NCBI GenBank assembly: GCA_900319105.1
Contig: ONND01000004.1
Coordinates: 62,001-126,000 of the forward strand
Reading direction: 5' to 3'
Length of the DNA: 64,000 nucleotides
From: an uncultured Bacteroidales bacterium
GTDB lineage: Bacteria; Bacteroidota; Bacteroidia; Bacteroidales; Paludibacteraceae
The translations under genes and the position numbers were made by a program. Positions 49,993 to 59,131 of this stretch are shown here, one piece after another. How positions within the stretch are numbered: the first letter of the stretch is position 1; every line of letters begins with the position of its first letter. The notes below the pieces were generated by a model. It was not told where the DNA came from, did no database searches, and saw only the letters and a list, made by a program, of their open reading frames with translations.

Positions 49993-50487
49993 ATGAATTT
50001 GAAAGAACAACTAAAAGAATGGATCGAGGAGTACCTGAAGGGTACCGATTATGAGTTGATCACGCTGAACGTGTCTGCGGGGAACGATATACTCGTGGAA
50101 GTGGACCGTCTGGCAGGTGTGGATGTGGATTTCTGCGCAGAGCTGAACCGTTTTCTGGTGGAGAAGATAGAAGACCGCTTTGCTGACGGAACACAGACTG
50201 AATTAGATTATTCGCTCGAAGTGGGAAGTGTGAGTCTGACCGATCCGTTCAAGACGAAGATGCAGTTTGAGAAGAACCTCGGGCACGATGTGGAGGTCAT
50301 GATAAGTACAAAGGGACAAAGTACCAAGTACAAAGGACAGCTTGTGTCGGTGGATGAAGAGACCTTCTCGGTTGATGTAGCGGAGAAGGTTGCCGTGGAA
50401 GGCAAGAAACGCAAAGAGACGCAAATCGTGACGCATACATGGCGGTACGACGAACCGAAATACGTAAAATATGATTTAAAATTCTAA
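49993..50487 (+). CDS. rimP: Ribosome maturation factor RimP
   Basis: The ATG at 49993 gives a 164-residue protein. It contains the RimP pattern ILVEVDRLAGVDVDFCAELN, YSLEVGSVSLTDPF and a C-terminal SH3-like domain (DVEVMIS...GQLVSVDEETFSVDV). It assists 30S subunit maturation. Residues about 104-116 (STKGQSTKYKGQ) are encoded by a repetitive GTACAAAGG-type stretch that looks like an insertion in the SH3-like loop. It is first in the rimP-nusA-infB operon. Confidence 0.93.
   Translation: MNLKEQLKEWIEEYLKGTDYELITLNVSAGNDILVEVDRLAGVDVDFCAELNRFLVEKIEDRFADGTQTELDYSLEVGSVSLTDPFKTKMQFEKNLGHDVEVMISTKGQSTKYKGQLVSVDEETFSVDVAEKVAVEGKKRKETQIVTHTWRYDEPKYVKYDLKF
50305..50340. repeat. GGACAAAG/GTACAAAG array inside rimP
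   Basis: AGTACAAA, GGGACAAA, GTACC and AAGTACAAA words near 7-8 base spacing; in frame as STKGQSTKYKGQ. Related to the GGACAAA arrays at 42534 and 43943. Confidence 0.65.
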
Positions 50488-50495
50488 ATACAAAA

Positions 50496-51752
50496 ATGGC
50501 AACAAAAAACCAAGAGACAATCAATCTGATTGACATTTTCTCGGAGTTCAAGGACTTCAAGCGGATTGACAAACAGACGTTTATCAACGTACTGGAGGAT
50601 TCGTTCCGCAACGTTATTGCAAAAATGTACGGCACGGACGCCAACTACGACGTGATCATCAACCCGGACAAGGGTGACTTGGAGATCTATCGTAACCGTC
50701 TGGTGATGGAAGATGACGACGTAGCAAACCCGGAGACGCAGATCGCGTTGAGCGATGCCCGTGAGACCGACCCGGAGATCGAAGTGGGTGAGGACTTCAC
50801 GGACAAGGTAGATATGCAGTCGTTCGGTCGCCGTATGATCTTGAACCTGCGTCAGACGCTCGCCTCGAAGATCTTAGAGCTGCAGAAAGAGAACCTGTAT
50901 CTTAAGTATTCGGAGATGATGGGTCAGGTAGTAACCGGCGAGTTGTACCAGGTTTGGAAGAAAGAGATGTTGTTGCTCGACGAAGAGGGCAACGAGATGT
51001 ACCTGCCGAAACAGAACCAGATCCCGACCGATTATTACCGTAAGGGCGAGATGGTTCGCGCGGTAGTGATCCAAGTGGACAACAAGAACCAGAACCCGAA
51101 GATCATCCTGAGCCGTACGAGCCCGCTGTTCCTGCAACGCCTGTTCGAGCAGGAAGTGCCGGAGGTGAAGGAAGGTCTGATTGCGATTAAGAAGATCGCC
51201 CGCATCCCGGGTGAGCGTGCCAAAGTGGCGGTTGAGACTTTCGACGACCGTATCGATCCGGTTGGTGCTTGCGTCGGTGTGAAGGGTGCGCGTATTCATG
51301 GAATCGTTCGCGAGTTGCGCAACGAGAACATCGACGTGATCAACTACACACCGAACATCAACCTGTATATCCAGCGTGCTCTGGCGCCGGCTAAGATCTC
51401 GAGCATGGAGATTGATGAGGAGAACAAGAGCGCAAAAGTATATCTGCAGCCGGAGGAGGTGAGCCTCGCTATCGGTAAGGGCGGTTATAACATCAAACTG
51501 GCATCAATGCTGACAGGCTACGAGATCGATGTTTACCGCGAGATGAGCGAACAAGACATGGATGATATCTATCTGGACGAGTTCAACGACGAGATCGACC
51601 AGTGGGTACTCGATGCCTTCAAGGCTATCGGTCTGGACACCGCCAAGGATGTACTGGGTACCAGCAAGGAAGAGTTGCTGGCGAAGACCGACCTGGAGGA
51701 GGAGACGATTGACGATGTGCTCCGAATCCTGAGTGCTGAGTTCGAGGAATAA
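50496..51752 (+). CDS. nusA: Transcription termination/antitermination factor NusA
   Basis: A 418-residue protein. Its N-terminal RNA-polymerase-binding domain begins with NLIDIFSEFKDFKRID. An S1 domain follows (VVTGELYQVWKKEMLLLDEE), then two KH domains (ARIPGERAKVAVET, GVKGARIHGIVRELRNE and VSLAIGKGGYNIKLAS). The C-terminal part is short (EEETIDDVLRILSAEFEE). It controls pausing and termination. An intergenic element lies between nusA and infB. Confidence 0.97.
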   Translation: MATKNQETINLIDIFSEFKDFKRIDKQTFINVLEDSFRNVIAKMYGTDANYDVIINPDKGDLEIYRNRLVMEDDDVANPETQIALSDARETDPEIEVGEDFTDKVDMQSFGRRMILNLRQTLASKILELQKENLYLKYSEMMGQVVTGELYQVWKKEMLLLDEEGNEMYLPKQNQIPTDYYRKGEMVRAVVIQVDNKNQNPKIILSRTSPLFLQRLFEQEVPEVKEGLIAIKKIARIPGERAKVAVETFDDRIDPVGACVGVKGARIHGIVRELRNENIDVINYTPNINLYIQRALAPAKISSMEIDEENKSAKVYLQPEEVSLAIGKGGYNIKLASMLTGYEIDVYREMSEQDMDDIYLDEFNDEIDQWVLDAFKAIGLDTAKDVLGTSKEELLAKTDLEEETIDDVLRILSAEFEE

Positions 51753-51885
51753 GTACAATTCACAATGTACAATTAACAAAGGGCTTACGGAATTTGGTAC
51801 TGACCCGTAAGACCTGTACGGACAAATCAGATTGTACCAAACGTTTAGAACGCTTTGTAAATTGTAAATTATAAATTGTAAATTT
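51753..51885. repeat. Intergenic element copy 3 (nusA-infB spacer)
   Basis: The core 51776-51858 starts ACAAAGGGCTTACGG and ends GAACGCTTTGT, with TTTGGTACTGAC, TGTACGGACAAAT and TTGTACCAAAC. The right flank is GTAAATT at 7-base spacing, four times, and runs up to the infB start. Confidence 0.92.
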
Positions 51886-54555
51886 ATGGCAATAAAGTTA
51901 ATTAAAGCATGTAAAGAATTGAATATAGGAATGGCTACTCTGACCGCGTGGTGCGAGAAGAACGGTCATCCCATTGAGTCTGATCCGAATGTGCGTATCG
52001 ACGATGATCTGTATCTGCTTCTGGCCAAGGAGTTCAACAAAGACATGGCGACGAAGATAGAGGCGGACCGTCTTGCAGCGGCTCGTCAGGCTCGCGAGGA
52101 CGCGGAGCGTCAGGCCGCCGAAGAGGCGAAACGCATCAAAGAGGCAGAGGAAGCGGCTCGTCAGGCCGCCGAAACAGCCAAGCGTGAAGCAGCGCGTATC
52201 GCCGCTCAGAAAGCAGAGGAAGAGGCTCAGAAAGCTGCCGCTGAGGCTAAGGCCAAAGCAGAGGCAGAGGCGGCAGCCAAAGCCGCTAAAGAGGCTACCG
52301 CCAAAGCGGAAGTCGCTGCCAAACCGGCTCCTGCACCGGAACCGGAAGAGCCGAAGAAACCGAAACAGGAGATCTTTACTCTCGGCAAACCGCAGTTGAA
52401 GAACGCGCCGAAAGTGCTGGGTAAGATCGACCTCGATTCGATAGACACTTCGACCCGTCCTGCGAAGAAGACCAAGGAGCAGAAACGCAAAGAGCGTGAG
52501 GAGCGTCAGCAGGCACAACAGGCTCAGCAACAAGCTGCGGCGGAGAAACGCAAACGCGAGCGTATTAAGAACAACGCTGCCAAGGTGGATCCGAACGACA
52601 AGCGTAATCAGGCCGGTAAGAAGAACAAGAAGAACCAGCCTCGCGAAGCTACGCAGGAAGAGGTGGATAAGGCTCTGAAAGAGACGCTGAACCGCTTGCA
52701 GCAGAAGCAGAACAAGAGCAATACCTCCAAATACAAACGCGAGCGTCGTGAGCAGGAACGCGAGAAGCACGAACTCGAAATGATGGAGGCACAGGAGCAA
52801 TCCAAAGTGCTGAAATTGACGGAGTTCGTAACGGCGAACGACCTGGCAGTGATGATGAACGTGCCGGTGAACAAGATCATCGGTACCTGTATGAGTCTGG
52901 GTCTGTTCGTCTCGATCAACCAGCGTCTGGATGCCGAGACGATCAACCTCGTAGCCGAGGAGTTCGGTTTCACAACCGAGTACGTTTCCGCCAAAGTGGT
53001 GGAGGAGATCAATGCCGACGAGGTAGTGAACGACGAAGATATCGAGCCGCGCTGTCCGGTGATCACCGTCATGGGACACGTCGATCACGGTAAGACCTCC
53101 TTGCTCGACCACATCCGTAACGCGAACGTGATCGCCGGTGAGGCGGGTGGTATCACCCAGCATATCGGTGCGTACAACGTCAAACTCAAGAACGGTCAGC
53201 ACATCACGTTCCTCGATACCCCGGGTCACGCGGCGTTTACCGCTATGCGTGCCCGCGGAGCCAAAGTGACGGATATAGCGATCATCATCATCGCTGCCGA
53301 CGATGCGGTCATGCCTCAGACGATCGAGGCCATCAACCACGCGCAGGCTGCCGGCGTACCGATGGTATTCGCCATCAACAAGGTCGATAAGCCCGGTGCT
53401 AACCCCGATAAGATCCGTGAGCAGCTCTCGAATATGAACATCCTCGTGGAGGACTGGGGTGGTAAATACCAGTGCCAGGAGATCTCGGCGAAGAAAGGTG
53501 ACGGCGTGTATGAGCTGTTGGAGAAAGTGCTGTTAGAGGCAGAGATGCTCGACCTGAAGGCTAATCCCAAACGTCGTGCGAAAGGTTCGGTTATCGAGTC
53601 GTCGCTCGACAAGGGTCGCGGCTATGTAGCTACGCTGCTGGTACAGGACGGTACGCTTCACATGGGCGACATCGTGCTTGCCGGTACGTTCCACGGCCGT
53701 ATTAAAGCGATGTTCAACGAGCGCGGACAGAAGATTACGGAGGTACGTCCGGGTGAACCCTGTTCGATCCTCGGTCTGAACGGAGCTCCGCAGGCAGGTG
53801 ATGAGTTCAATGTGCTGCCGACCGAGCAGGAGGCGCGCGAGATCGCCGGCAAACGTGAGCAACTGCAACGCGAGCAATCGATCCGCACGAAGAAACATAT
53901 CGGTCTGGAGGAAATCGGCCGTCGTATGGCTATCGGCGATTTCAAGGAACTGAATATCATCATCAAGGCCGATGTGGACGGTTCTGTGGAGGCACTTAAG
54001 GACAGCTTGATCAAACTCTCCACGGAGAATATCCAAGTCAACGTCATCCACGGCGCAGTCGGTGCTATCAGCGACAGCGATGTGATGCTTGCTGCGGCTT
54101 CCGATGCGGTCATCGTCGGCTTCAACGTACGTCCGACCGGTACCGCCCGCAAGATGGCAGAGCAGGAGGAGGTCGATATCCGTATCTACTCCATCATCTA
54201 CGATGCGATCAACGAGCTCAAGGACGCTATGGCAGGTATGCTGGCACCGGAGGTGAAGGAAGAAGTGACGGCTACGCTCGAAGTGCTGCAGACCTTCCAT
54301 ATATCGAAAGTGGGTACCATCGCCGGCTGTATTGTCCGTGAAGGTAAGATCAAACGTGGCAACAAAGTGCGTGTCATCCGCGACGGTATTGTGATCAAGA
54401 CCGTTGAGTTGGCATCGCTCAAGCACGTGAAGGATGATATCAAGGAAGCCGGTGTGAACACCGAGTGCGGTCTGAGTCTCAAGGCGTACGACGATCTGAA
54501 GGAGGGCGATATACTCGAGGCCTTCGAAGAGATCGAAGTAGCGAAAACATTATAA
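51886..54555 (+). CDS. infB: Translation initiation factor IF-2
   Basis: An 889-residue GTPase. The N-terminal part has an IF2_N domain ([20 protein letters not shown]) and a long charged Ala/Lys/Glu-rich region (residues about 60-300). The G domain shows [14 protein letters not shown] (G1), [10 protein letters not shown] (G3) and INKVDKPGA (G4). Domains II-IV follow ([29 protein letters not shown]). It brings initiator tRNA to the ribosome. It ends three bases before the next gene. Confidence 0.98.
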   Translation: MAIKLIKACKELNIGMATLTAWCEKNGHPIESDPNVRIDDDLYLLLAKEFNKDMATKIEADRLAAARQAREDAERQAAEEAKRIKEAEEAARQAAETAKREAARIAAQKAEEEAQKAAAEAKAKAEAEAAAKAAKEATAKAEVAAKPAPAPEPEEPKKPKQEIFTLGKPQLKNAPKVLGKIDLDSIDTSTRPAKKTKEQKRKEREERQQAQQAQQQAAAEKRKRERIKNNAAKVDPNDKRNQAGKKNKKNQPREATQEEVDKALKETLNRLQQKQNKSNTSKYKRERREQEREKHELEMMEAQEQSKVLKLTEFVTANDLAVMMNVPVNKIIGTCMSLGLFVSINQRLDAETINLVAEEFGFTTEYVSAKVVEEINADEVVNDEDIEPRCPVITVMGHVDHGKTSLLDHIRNANVIAGEAGGITQHIGAYNVKLKNGQHITFLDTPGHAAFTAMRARGAKVTDIAIIIIAADDAVMPQTIEAINHAQAAGVPMVFAINKVDKPGANPDKIREQLSNMNILVEDWGGKYQCQEISAKKGDGVYELLEKVLLEAEMLDLKANPKRRAKGSVIESSLDKGRGYVATLLVQDGTLHMGDIVLAGTFHGRIKAMFNERGQKITEVRPGEPCSILGLNGAPQAGDEFNVLPTEQEAREIAGKREQLQREQSIRTKKHIGLEEIGRRMAIGDFKELNIIIKADVDGSVEALKDSLIKLSTENIQVNVIHGAVGAISDSDVMLAAASDAVIVGFNVRPTGTARKMAEQEEVDIRIYSIIYDAINELKDAMAGMLAPEVKEEVTATLEVLQTFHISKVGTIAGCIVREGKIKRGNKVRVIRDGIVIKTVELASLKHVKDDIKEAGVNTECGLSLKAYDDLKEGDILEAFEEIEVAKTL

Positions 54556-54558
54556 ATC

Positions 54559-55794
54559 ATGAACAAGTATCTTCGTATATTGTCCTTAGCCGTATTAGGC
54601 GTGCTAATGACAGGCTGCTGGACGGCGCGTATATGGACCGTTGTTCCCACGAAAGAGCCTGTGGCTCCGGTAACAACGGTCTATACGACGAAGGTAATAA
54701 CGCCTTCGCCGAAAGTGACGACCGTCACTACGTTTACCGTAACGAATTACTCGACAGATCCGTGTTTCTATCTGGATCTGAACGCCGTAGCTGCCGCTTT
54801 TGCGGAATCGCGCACGGTAGCAGAGTTCGAGCAGTTACTGAACTCCAGCCGTTATATGATCAATAATCTGGATTTAAACCGCGACGGTTGGATCGATTAT
54901 CTGCGCGTTATAGAGACGCACCGCGGAGTCTATCACACCTTCCTTATCCAGGCTTGTTTGGCTCCTTCCGTCTATCAGGATGTGGCTACTTTGGTGGCAG
55001 AACACCGTCCTGAGGCATTGTATGTAGAGGTGGTGGGTGACCGATGGCTGTACGGACCGAGTTATATTGTCCGTCCGGTCTTTGTCAAGCGTCCGCCGTT
55101 GTGGGATGTCTTCGGCCGTCCGGCTTATGCGGTATGGTCTTCTCCCTACTATTACGGATATTGGCCTAATTATTACAAAAAGCCGAAACCCGTTTATCTG
55201 AACCACTATCAGGCTTATGTAAACACCTATCTGACGAACCATCATTACTGTCATCGATGCGACTATCCGTCGCAGCCTTTCTACAAAGGTTATGTACAGA
55301 TGACGCAGGCTGATTCGCATAATGACTATGCAACGAGTCACCCTAACGAGTCGTTTGAGCAGCGCGTGACTCATCAGTTAACGGCAAACGGTTCCGGAGT
55401 GACTGTGCGTAATGCCGGCCAACTGCGTACCGAAGTGTCGCGCCAGGCAGCTGCCGAAACAGGTTCTACCAGCCGTACTACCACTTCCGGCAGTTCTGCA
55501 TCGTCGAGACAATCATCCGATTCAACTCCCCGCCAGACAACAACTACTACCCGTCAATCCTCTTCAAGTCAGTCTGCTCCCCGCCAGGCCTCTACCAGCG
55601 TAGATACCCGTGTCAATAAGAGCGGTACGACCCGCACGACGATAAAGACAACCGACGAAAATGGTCGTACCCAAACCGTGCAACGCACGTCGAGTACGAC
55701 CAGAAGCAGTAGTAGAACGAGTAGCAGTTCCGTCAGATCCTCTCAAGGAACGACGCGCGAATCCAGCCCTCGTTCGACCCAACGCGGACGTTAA
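54559..55794 (+). CDS. Lipoprotein with dockerin-like calcium motif and Ser/Thr/Arg-rich tail
   Basis: A 411-residue lipoprotein (lipobox LMTGC). Residues about 60-200 contain NLDLNRDGWIDYLRVIE, a calcium-binding-like DxNxDGxxD loop, followed by YHTFLIQACLAPSVYQDV. A Tyr/Pro-rich middle (SPYYYGYWPNYYKKPKPVY) and a low-complexity Ser/Thr/Gln/Arg tail (residues about 300-411) follow. I do not recognise a named family. Its 3' end overlaps the convergent batE gene by 62 bases; the tail is antisense to the end of batE. Confidence 0.75.
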   Translation: MNKYLRILSLAVLGVLMTGCWTARIWTVVPTKEPVAPVTTVYTTKVITPSPKVTTVTTFTVTNYSTDPCFYLDLNAVAAAFAESRTVAEFEQLLNSSRYMINNLDLNRDGWIDYLRVIETHRGVYHTFLIQACLAPSVYQDVATLVAEHRPEALYVEVVGDRWLYGPSYIVRPVFVKRPPLWDVFGRPAYAVWSSPYYYGYWPNYYKKPKPVYLNHYQAYVNTYLTNHHYCHRCDYPSQPFYKGYVQMTQADSHNDYATSHPNESFEQRVTHQLTANGSGVTVRNAGQLRTEVSRQAAAETGSTSRTTTSGSSASSRQSSDSTPRQTTTTTRQSSSSQSAPRQASTSVDTRVNKSGTTRTTIKTTDENGRTQTVQRTSSTTRSSSRTSSSSVRSSQGTTRESSPRSTQRGR

Positions 55795-56500
55795 CCCAAT
55801 CGCCAAGCGCTTCCCGGATAGTCACTTTGGTACCTTCGTGAAGCGTGAAGAGGTCTGTTCCGGAGCGGTCCGGAGACGATTTGGCATTGACAACACCCTG
55901 TGTGATGATAGCTTCATTGCGCAGGGTGTCTCTATTATGCAGCGATCCGGCGTTCAGACCCGCGATAAGCGAGAAGAGTAGGGCGATCCACGCGATGTGG
56001 AAAGCGGTCTTGCGCAGCCAGATCTCACGACTCAAGAGGAAGACCAGAATACCCGTCAGACCGAGGATGAAGAGACATACGGAGAGGTGGAACCAGGTAC
56101 GCTCCTTCAGGCTGTTACGCAGGGCACGAATCCATGTGGACAGGAAGAAATCCTGCTCGACGATGTTATCCGTAATCTTACTCTGCGCGAACTTGAGGTT
56201 GTACTGCGCGTCCTTGTAACTCGGTCGCAGTCGTAGCGCACGCTCGTAATTGAGGATAGCTTGCGCCAACTCGCCTTGTTTATAACGCGCGTTACCTAAA
56301 TTATAATAGAGTGTTGCGTCCGGAGCTTCTGCCAGCAACGCCTCATAACCGGCCGCTGCATCTTCGTAGCGTCCGTCCGCATAGGCAGCATTTGCCTGCT
56401 CAAACGTCGTTTGAGCGAAGGCGTTGAGATTAAAAAAGAGTATTGCCGCCAGGCAAAGTCCTTTCAACTTTAAACTTTCAACTTTCAACTTTATCATCAT
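55733..56500 (-). CDS. batE: BatE, TPR and SH3-like membrane protein
   Basis: A 255-residue protein with a signal segment (LCLAAILFFNLNAFAQ), TPR repeats (FEQANAAYADGRYEDAAAGY, LYYNLGNARYKQGELAQAI), two membrane helices (FHLSVCLFILGLTGILVFLL and IAWIALLFSLIAGLNAG) and a C-terminal SH3-like domain (VNAKSSPDRSGTDLFTLHEG). This is the BatE layout. The first residues (MMIKLKVESLKLKG) are encoded by an AAAGTTG heptamer array, so the true start may be a later codon. It overlaps batD by four bases. Confidence 0.88.
   Translation of the reverse strand: MMIKLKVESLKLKGLCLAAILFFNLNAFAQTTFEQANAAYADGRYEDAAAGYEALLAEAPDATLYYNLGNARYKQGELAQAILNYERALRLRPSYKDAQYNLKFAQSKITDNIVEQDFFLSTWIRALRNSLKERTWFHLSVCLFILGLTGILVFLLSREIWLRKTAFHIAWIALLFSLIAGLNAGSLHNRDTLRNEAIITQGVVNAKSSPDRSGTDLFTLHEGTKVTIREALGDWVNVRVGSNEGWIRASFLERI
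56461..56490. repeat. CTTTCAA 7-bp-period array at the batE start
   Basis: CTTTCAA, CTTTAAA, CTTTCAA and CTTTCAA at about 7-base spacing; minus strand encodes KLKVESLKLK. Confidence 0.82.
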
Positions 56501-58341
56501 ATTTTCTGGTCTTCGAGGTTATTAATCAAATTCGTTGTAGCGGTGTATAGGTCGTCCATCGCATGATCGGTACTCGGTGCATAGCGGGCGAACTCTGCCG
56601 TGGAGAGCACGTTCTTCACCTCAGCGATCAAGCTGTCGCTAACGCCTTTCTGATGCAGCAGCGAAGCGATGTTTTCCTTATTGAGATCCGCCGTCGGGAT
56701 AGACAGACGATCGCTCAGGTAGGTCCATGCGGCCCGTTCGATCTCCTCGTAGAAGAGGTCTTTGTTCGCTGCTTTCAGTGCCGCTGCCGCTGCTTTGAGG
56801 CGTTTCTGCGCCACCTTGTTGGCACGCTTGTAACGTACGCGTGAGATATCGGCGTTCTCCTTGATCTGCTTGCGCAGCACGATGAGCAGGACGATCGCGA
56901 TAATAAGCGGCAGGACGTAGTACATCCACGCATGTCTGATCTCTGATTTCTGATGCCTGATACCTGAAGTCTTGAGCGGCTTGGTATCGATGTAACGGAT
57001 GTCCGTGCCAAGCTGTTTGATGTCCTCCTTATGAGCATAAGAAATCATAGTTCCCTCGCCGGAGGAGAGGGTCGGGGAGAGGTTTTCTCCTGCGCCTCTC
57101 TTGACGTGAATAGTGTATTCGGGCGTCGAGAGGGTCTTGTAGGCCTTGTCGTCGATGTCGAAATAGCTGAACTTGACGGGCGGGATCGTGTATTCGCCTG
57201 CACTACGCGGGATAGCCAGATACTCAATCGACTTGGTGCCGCTGACACCGGACGTGCTGGTCTTGAAATTATTCGTCACCTTGGGGTCGTATGGCTCAAA
57301 GCCTTCGGGCCAGTCGATAGCCGGCGTCTTGAGTAGTTTCATGTTACCTGCACCGGTGATGTCTATCTTGATAGTGACCGCTTCGTTGGCTTGCAGCTCG
57401 GTCTGCGAGATCGACGGCACCATATTGAATTTGCCGACGCCTCCCGAGAACCCTGCCGGTTTGCCACCCGGCAACGCCGCCGCATGGATGGTCACCCCCG
57501 GGGCGGTTAGCATCTTGGTGACGTTGGTATAGGTCCCGAAGAAATCGTCGAAAATAGAGCGCGGGCGTTGCTGGGTCTGGACACGCAGGACCGCCTCAAA
57601 ATGCGCTGGATCAATCTGGATGTCGCCCGAGTGCTGCGGGTAGAGGATCGTGCGATAGAGCACCGCCGTCTGATAATTGCGGCCGTTGTAGTGCTCAAGC
57701 TCCGTCTGTATCTCGCCCTGTTCGAGGTCCTGTTTGAGGAATCCGGTGAACTCCGGCAACTTGGTGTTGTTGGTCAACTGCGCCACATCGACGTTCGCGA
57801 AATAGAGCTTGTAGGTGATCATGAGTGCTTCTTGCTCATGTACGCGGGTCTTGGAAGCGATCGTGCGCACGAAGAGGTTCTCCGACGAGGTCTGACCTGC
57901 CTGATCTGTCCGAGCACTCTGCCCCCTCCCTTGCGTGTTGGGTTGGGAAGAGGTTGCCTGCTGATCTTCCGGCAGAACCTCAATACGAACGCCGTTCGAC
58001 TGAACAGGATCGCCATCCACTTTGACGGTCGCAGGACCGATGGTGAAGGTACCGGCACGCTGCGCCATGAGCATGTACGTGTAGGTCTGCTCGAATGACG
58101 AGGTGCGTCGTCCGTTGACAAAAGACGTACTGCTGCTGGTCGAAGTGTACGGACCGCTCAATACATCAAAATCCGTGAACTCCGGCGCACGCAGATCGCG
58201 GCTACGCTGGTTAACGGTGTACGTCACCTGGAAGGGCTTACCGACCACCACTTGTTTGGGTGCCTGTGCCCTGAAAACCACCTCATCGGCCCAAGCCGAT
58301 AAGGCGATTAACGATAATAATATAGTTAATATCTTTCTCAT
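56497..58341 (-). CDS. batD: BatD, periplasmic/membrane protein of the aerotolerance operon
   Basis: A 614-residue protein with a signal peptide (ILTILLSLIALSAWA) and the BatD start (VVFRAQAPKQVVVGKPFQVT, then EFTDFDVLSGPYTSTSSS). A membrane helix (MYYVLPLIIAIVLLIVL) is followed by a cytoplasmic region with helices (WTYLSDRLSIPTADLNKENI). It is the usual partner of BatA/BatB. Three repeat-derived stretches occur: residues about 128-140 (PNTQGRGQSART), 417-430 (NLSPTLSSGEG) and 457-469 (SGIRHQKSEIRHA). Confidence 0.93.
   Translation of the reverse strand: MRKILTILLSLIALSAWADEVVFRAQAPKQVVVGKPFQVTYTVNQRSRDLRAPEFTDFDVLSGPYTSTSSSTSFVNGRRTSSFEQTYTYMLMAQRAGTFTIGPATVKVDGDPVQSNGVRIEVLPEDQQATSSQPNTQGRGQSARTDQAGQTSSENLFVRTIASKTRVHEQEALMITYKLYFANVDVAQLTNNTKLPEFTGFLKQDLEQGEIQTELEHYNGRNYQTAVLYRTILYPQHSGDIQIDPAHFEAVLRVQTQQRPRSIFDDFFGTYTNVTKMLTAPGVTIHAAALPGGKPAGFSGGVGKFNMVPSISQTELQANEAVTIKIDITGAGNMKLLKTPAIDWPEGFEPYDPKVTNNFKTSTSGVSGTKSIEYLAIPRSAGEYTIPPVKFSYFDIDDKAYKTLSTPEYTIHVKRGAGENLSPTLSSGEGTMISYAHKEDIKQLGTDIRYIDTKPLKTSGIRHQKSEIRHAWMYYVLPLIIAIVLLIVLRKQIKENADISRVRYKRANKVAQKRLKAAAAALKAANKDLFYEEIERAAWTYLSDRLSIPTADLNKENIASLLHQKGVSDSLIAEVKNVLSTAEFARYAPSTDHAMDDLYTATTNLINNLEDQKI
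56934..56969. repeat. TCTGATT 7-bp-period array inside batD
   Basis: TCTGATC, TCTGATT, TCTGATG, CCTGATA and CCTGAAG at 7-base spacing; minus strand encodes SGIRHQKSEIRH. Confidence 0.82.
57051..57090. repeat. GC-rich palindromic repeat inside batD
   Basis: CTCGCCGGAGGAGAGGGTCGGGGAGAGG-type sequence; minus strand encodes NLSPTLSSGEG, a frame variant of the PSLKGGE family. Confidence 0.7.
57922..57957. repeat. GC-rich repeat inside batD (degenerate)
   Basis: CCCCTCCCTTGCGTGTTGGGTTGGGAAG; minus strand encodes SSQPNTQGRGQ. Membership in the palindromic family is plausible. Confidence 0.5.
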
Positions 58342-58388
58342 AAACTGTTATTCATCAAATTTGCATTGTTCTTGAGAAGATTTGGTTT

Positions 58389-59099
58389 TTACCACTCTTT
58401 TTCAACGCGACGTTTTTTACCTTGCTGACGTTGCATCTTCTCTTGCGTGTCTTGCTCGTCTTGCTCCAAAGCCTGCAGGATCTGTTCTGCCGTCTCTTTG
58501 TCCATCTGGTCTTCGTTCTGTTCCTGCTGTTGCTGGTCTTGTTGCTGCTGATCTTGTTGCTGTTCTTGCTGTTGTTGCTGTTGCTGCTCCTGCTGATCCT
58601 GTTTCTGGTCTTGCTTGTCTTGGTTCTGCTGCTGTTGTTGCTGCTGTTGCTGTTGTTGCTGCAACATCTCCATCGCCTTGACTAAGTTATAGCGCGTATC
58701 GTTGTCTTTCGGATTTGCGCGCAGGGATGCCTGATAAGCCCCCACCGCCTTGTCGTACTGCTGTTGCGCAAAAGCGCAGTTACCGATGTTATGCATCGCC
58801 TTGGCGTAACGCTCCGGGCTCTCCTTGCGGTCCAGCATCTTCGCTGCCGTCTCGAACTCAGCCTGTGCATCGGCGTATTTGTCTTGCTTGAACAACGCGT
58901 CGCCGAGGTTATAATGTGCCTCGTAGCCGTTCTTGTTCTTATCCAGGCCGCGACGGTAGTGAACCTCCGCCTCGGTGTAGTTCTGCTTGCGGTATTGCTT
59001 GTTGCCGCGACGTACGTCACCCGACTCCTGCTGGGCGAAAGCCGCAGAGCTAAAGGAGAGCAACAATATTACTAATATACTATTAACTTTTAACTTCAT
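58389..59099 (-). CDS. batC: BatC, TPR protein with polyglutamine tract
   Basis: A 236-residue protein with a signal peptide (LVILLLSFSSAAFAQ), TPR repeats (RGNKQYRKQNYTEAEVHYRR, AHYNLGDALFKQDKYADAQ, AMHNIGNCAFAQQQYDKAV) and a C-terminal region of almost pure Gln with Asp, Glu and Asn, about 60 residues (58510-58680). The end is charged (KMQRQQGKKRRVEKEW). BatC is the TPR component between BatB and BatD. The Gln tract is encoded by CTG/TTG-complement repeats and could vary in length. Confidence 0.92.
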   Translation of the reverse strand: MKLKVNSILVILLLSFSSAAFAQQESGDVRRGNKQYRKQNYTEAEVHYRRGLDKNKNGYEAHYNLGDALFKQDKYADAQAEFETAAKMLDRKESPERYAKAMHNIGNCAFAQQQYDKAVGAYQASLRANPKDNDTRYNLVKAMEMLQQQQQQQQQQQQNQDKQDQKQDQQEQQQQQQQEQQQDQQQQDQQQQEQNEDQMDKETAEQILQALEQDEQDTQEKMQRQQGKKRRVEKEW

Positions 59100-59131
59100 A
59101 ACTTCTCTAAACTTTCAACTTTCAACTTCTT
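59099..59131. repeat. ACTTTCA 7-bp-period array at the batB stop
   Basis: AAACTTTC, AACTTTC and AACTTCT units at 7-base spacing; minus strand encodes the batB end (KEVES) and its stop. Confidence 0.78.
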
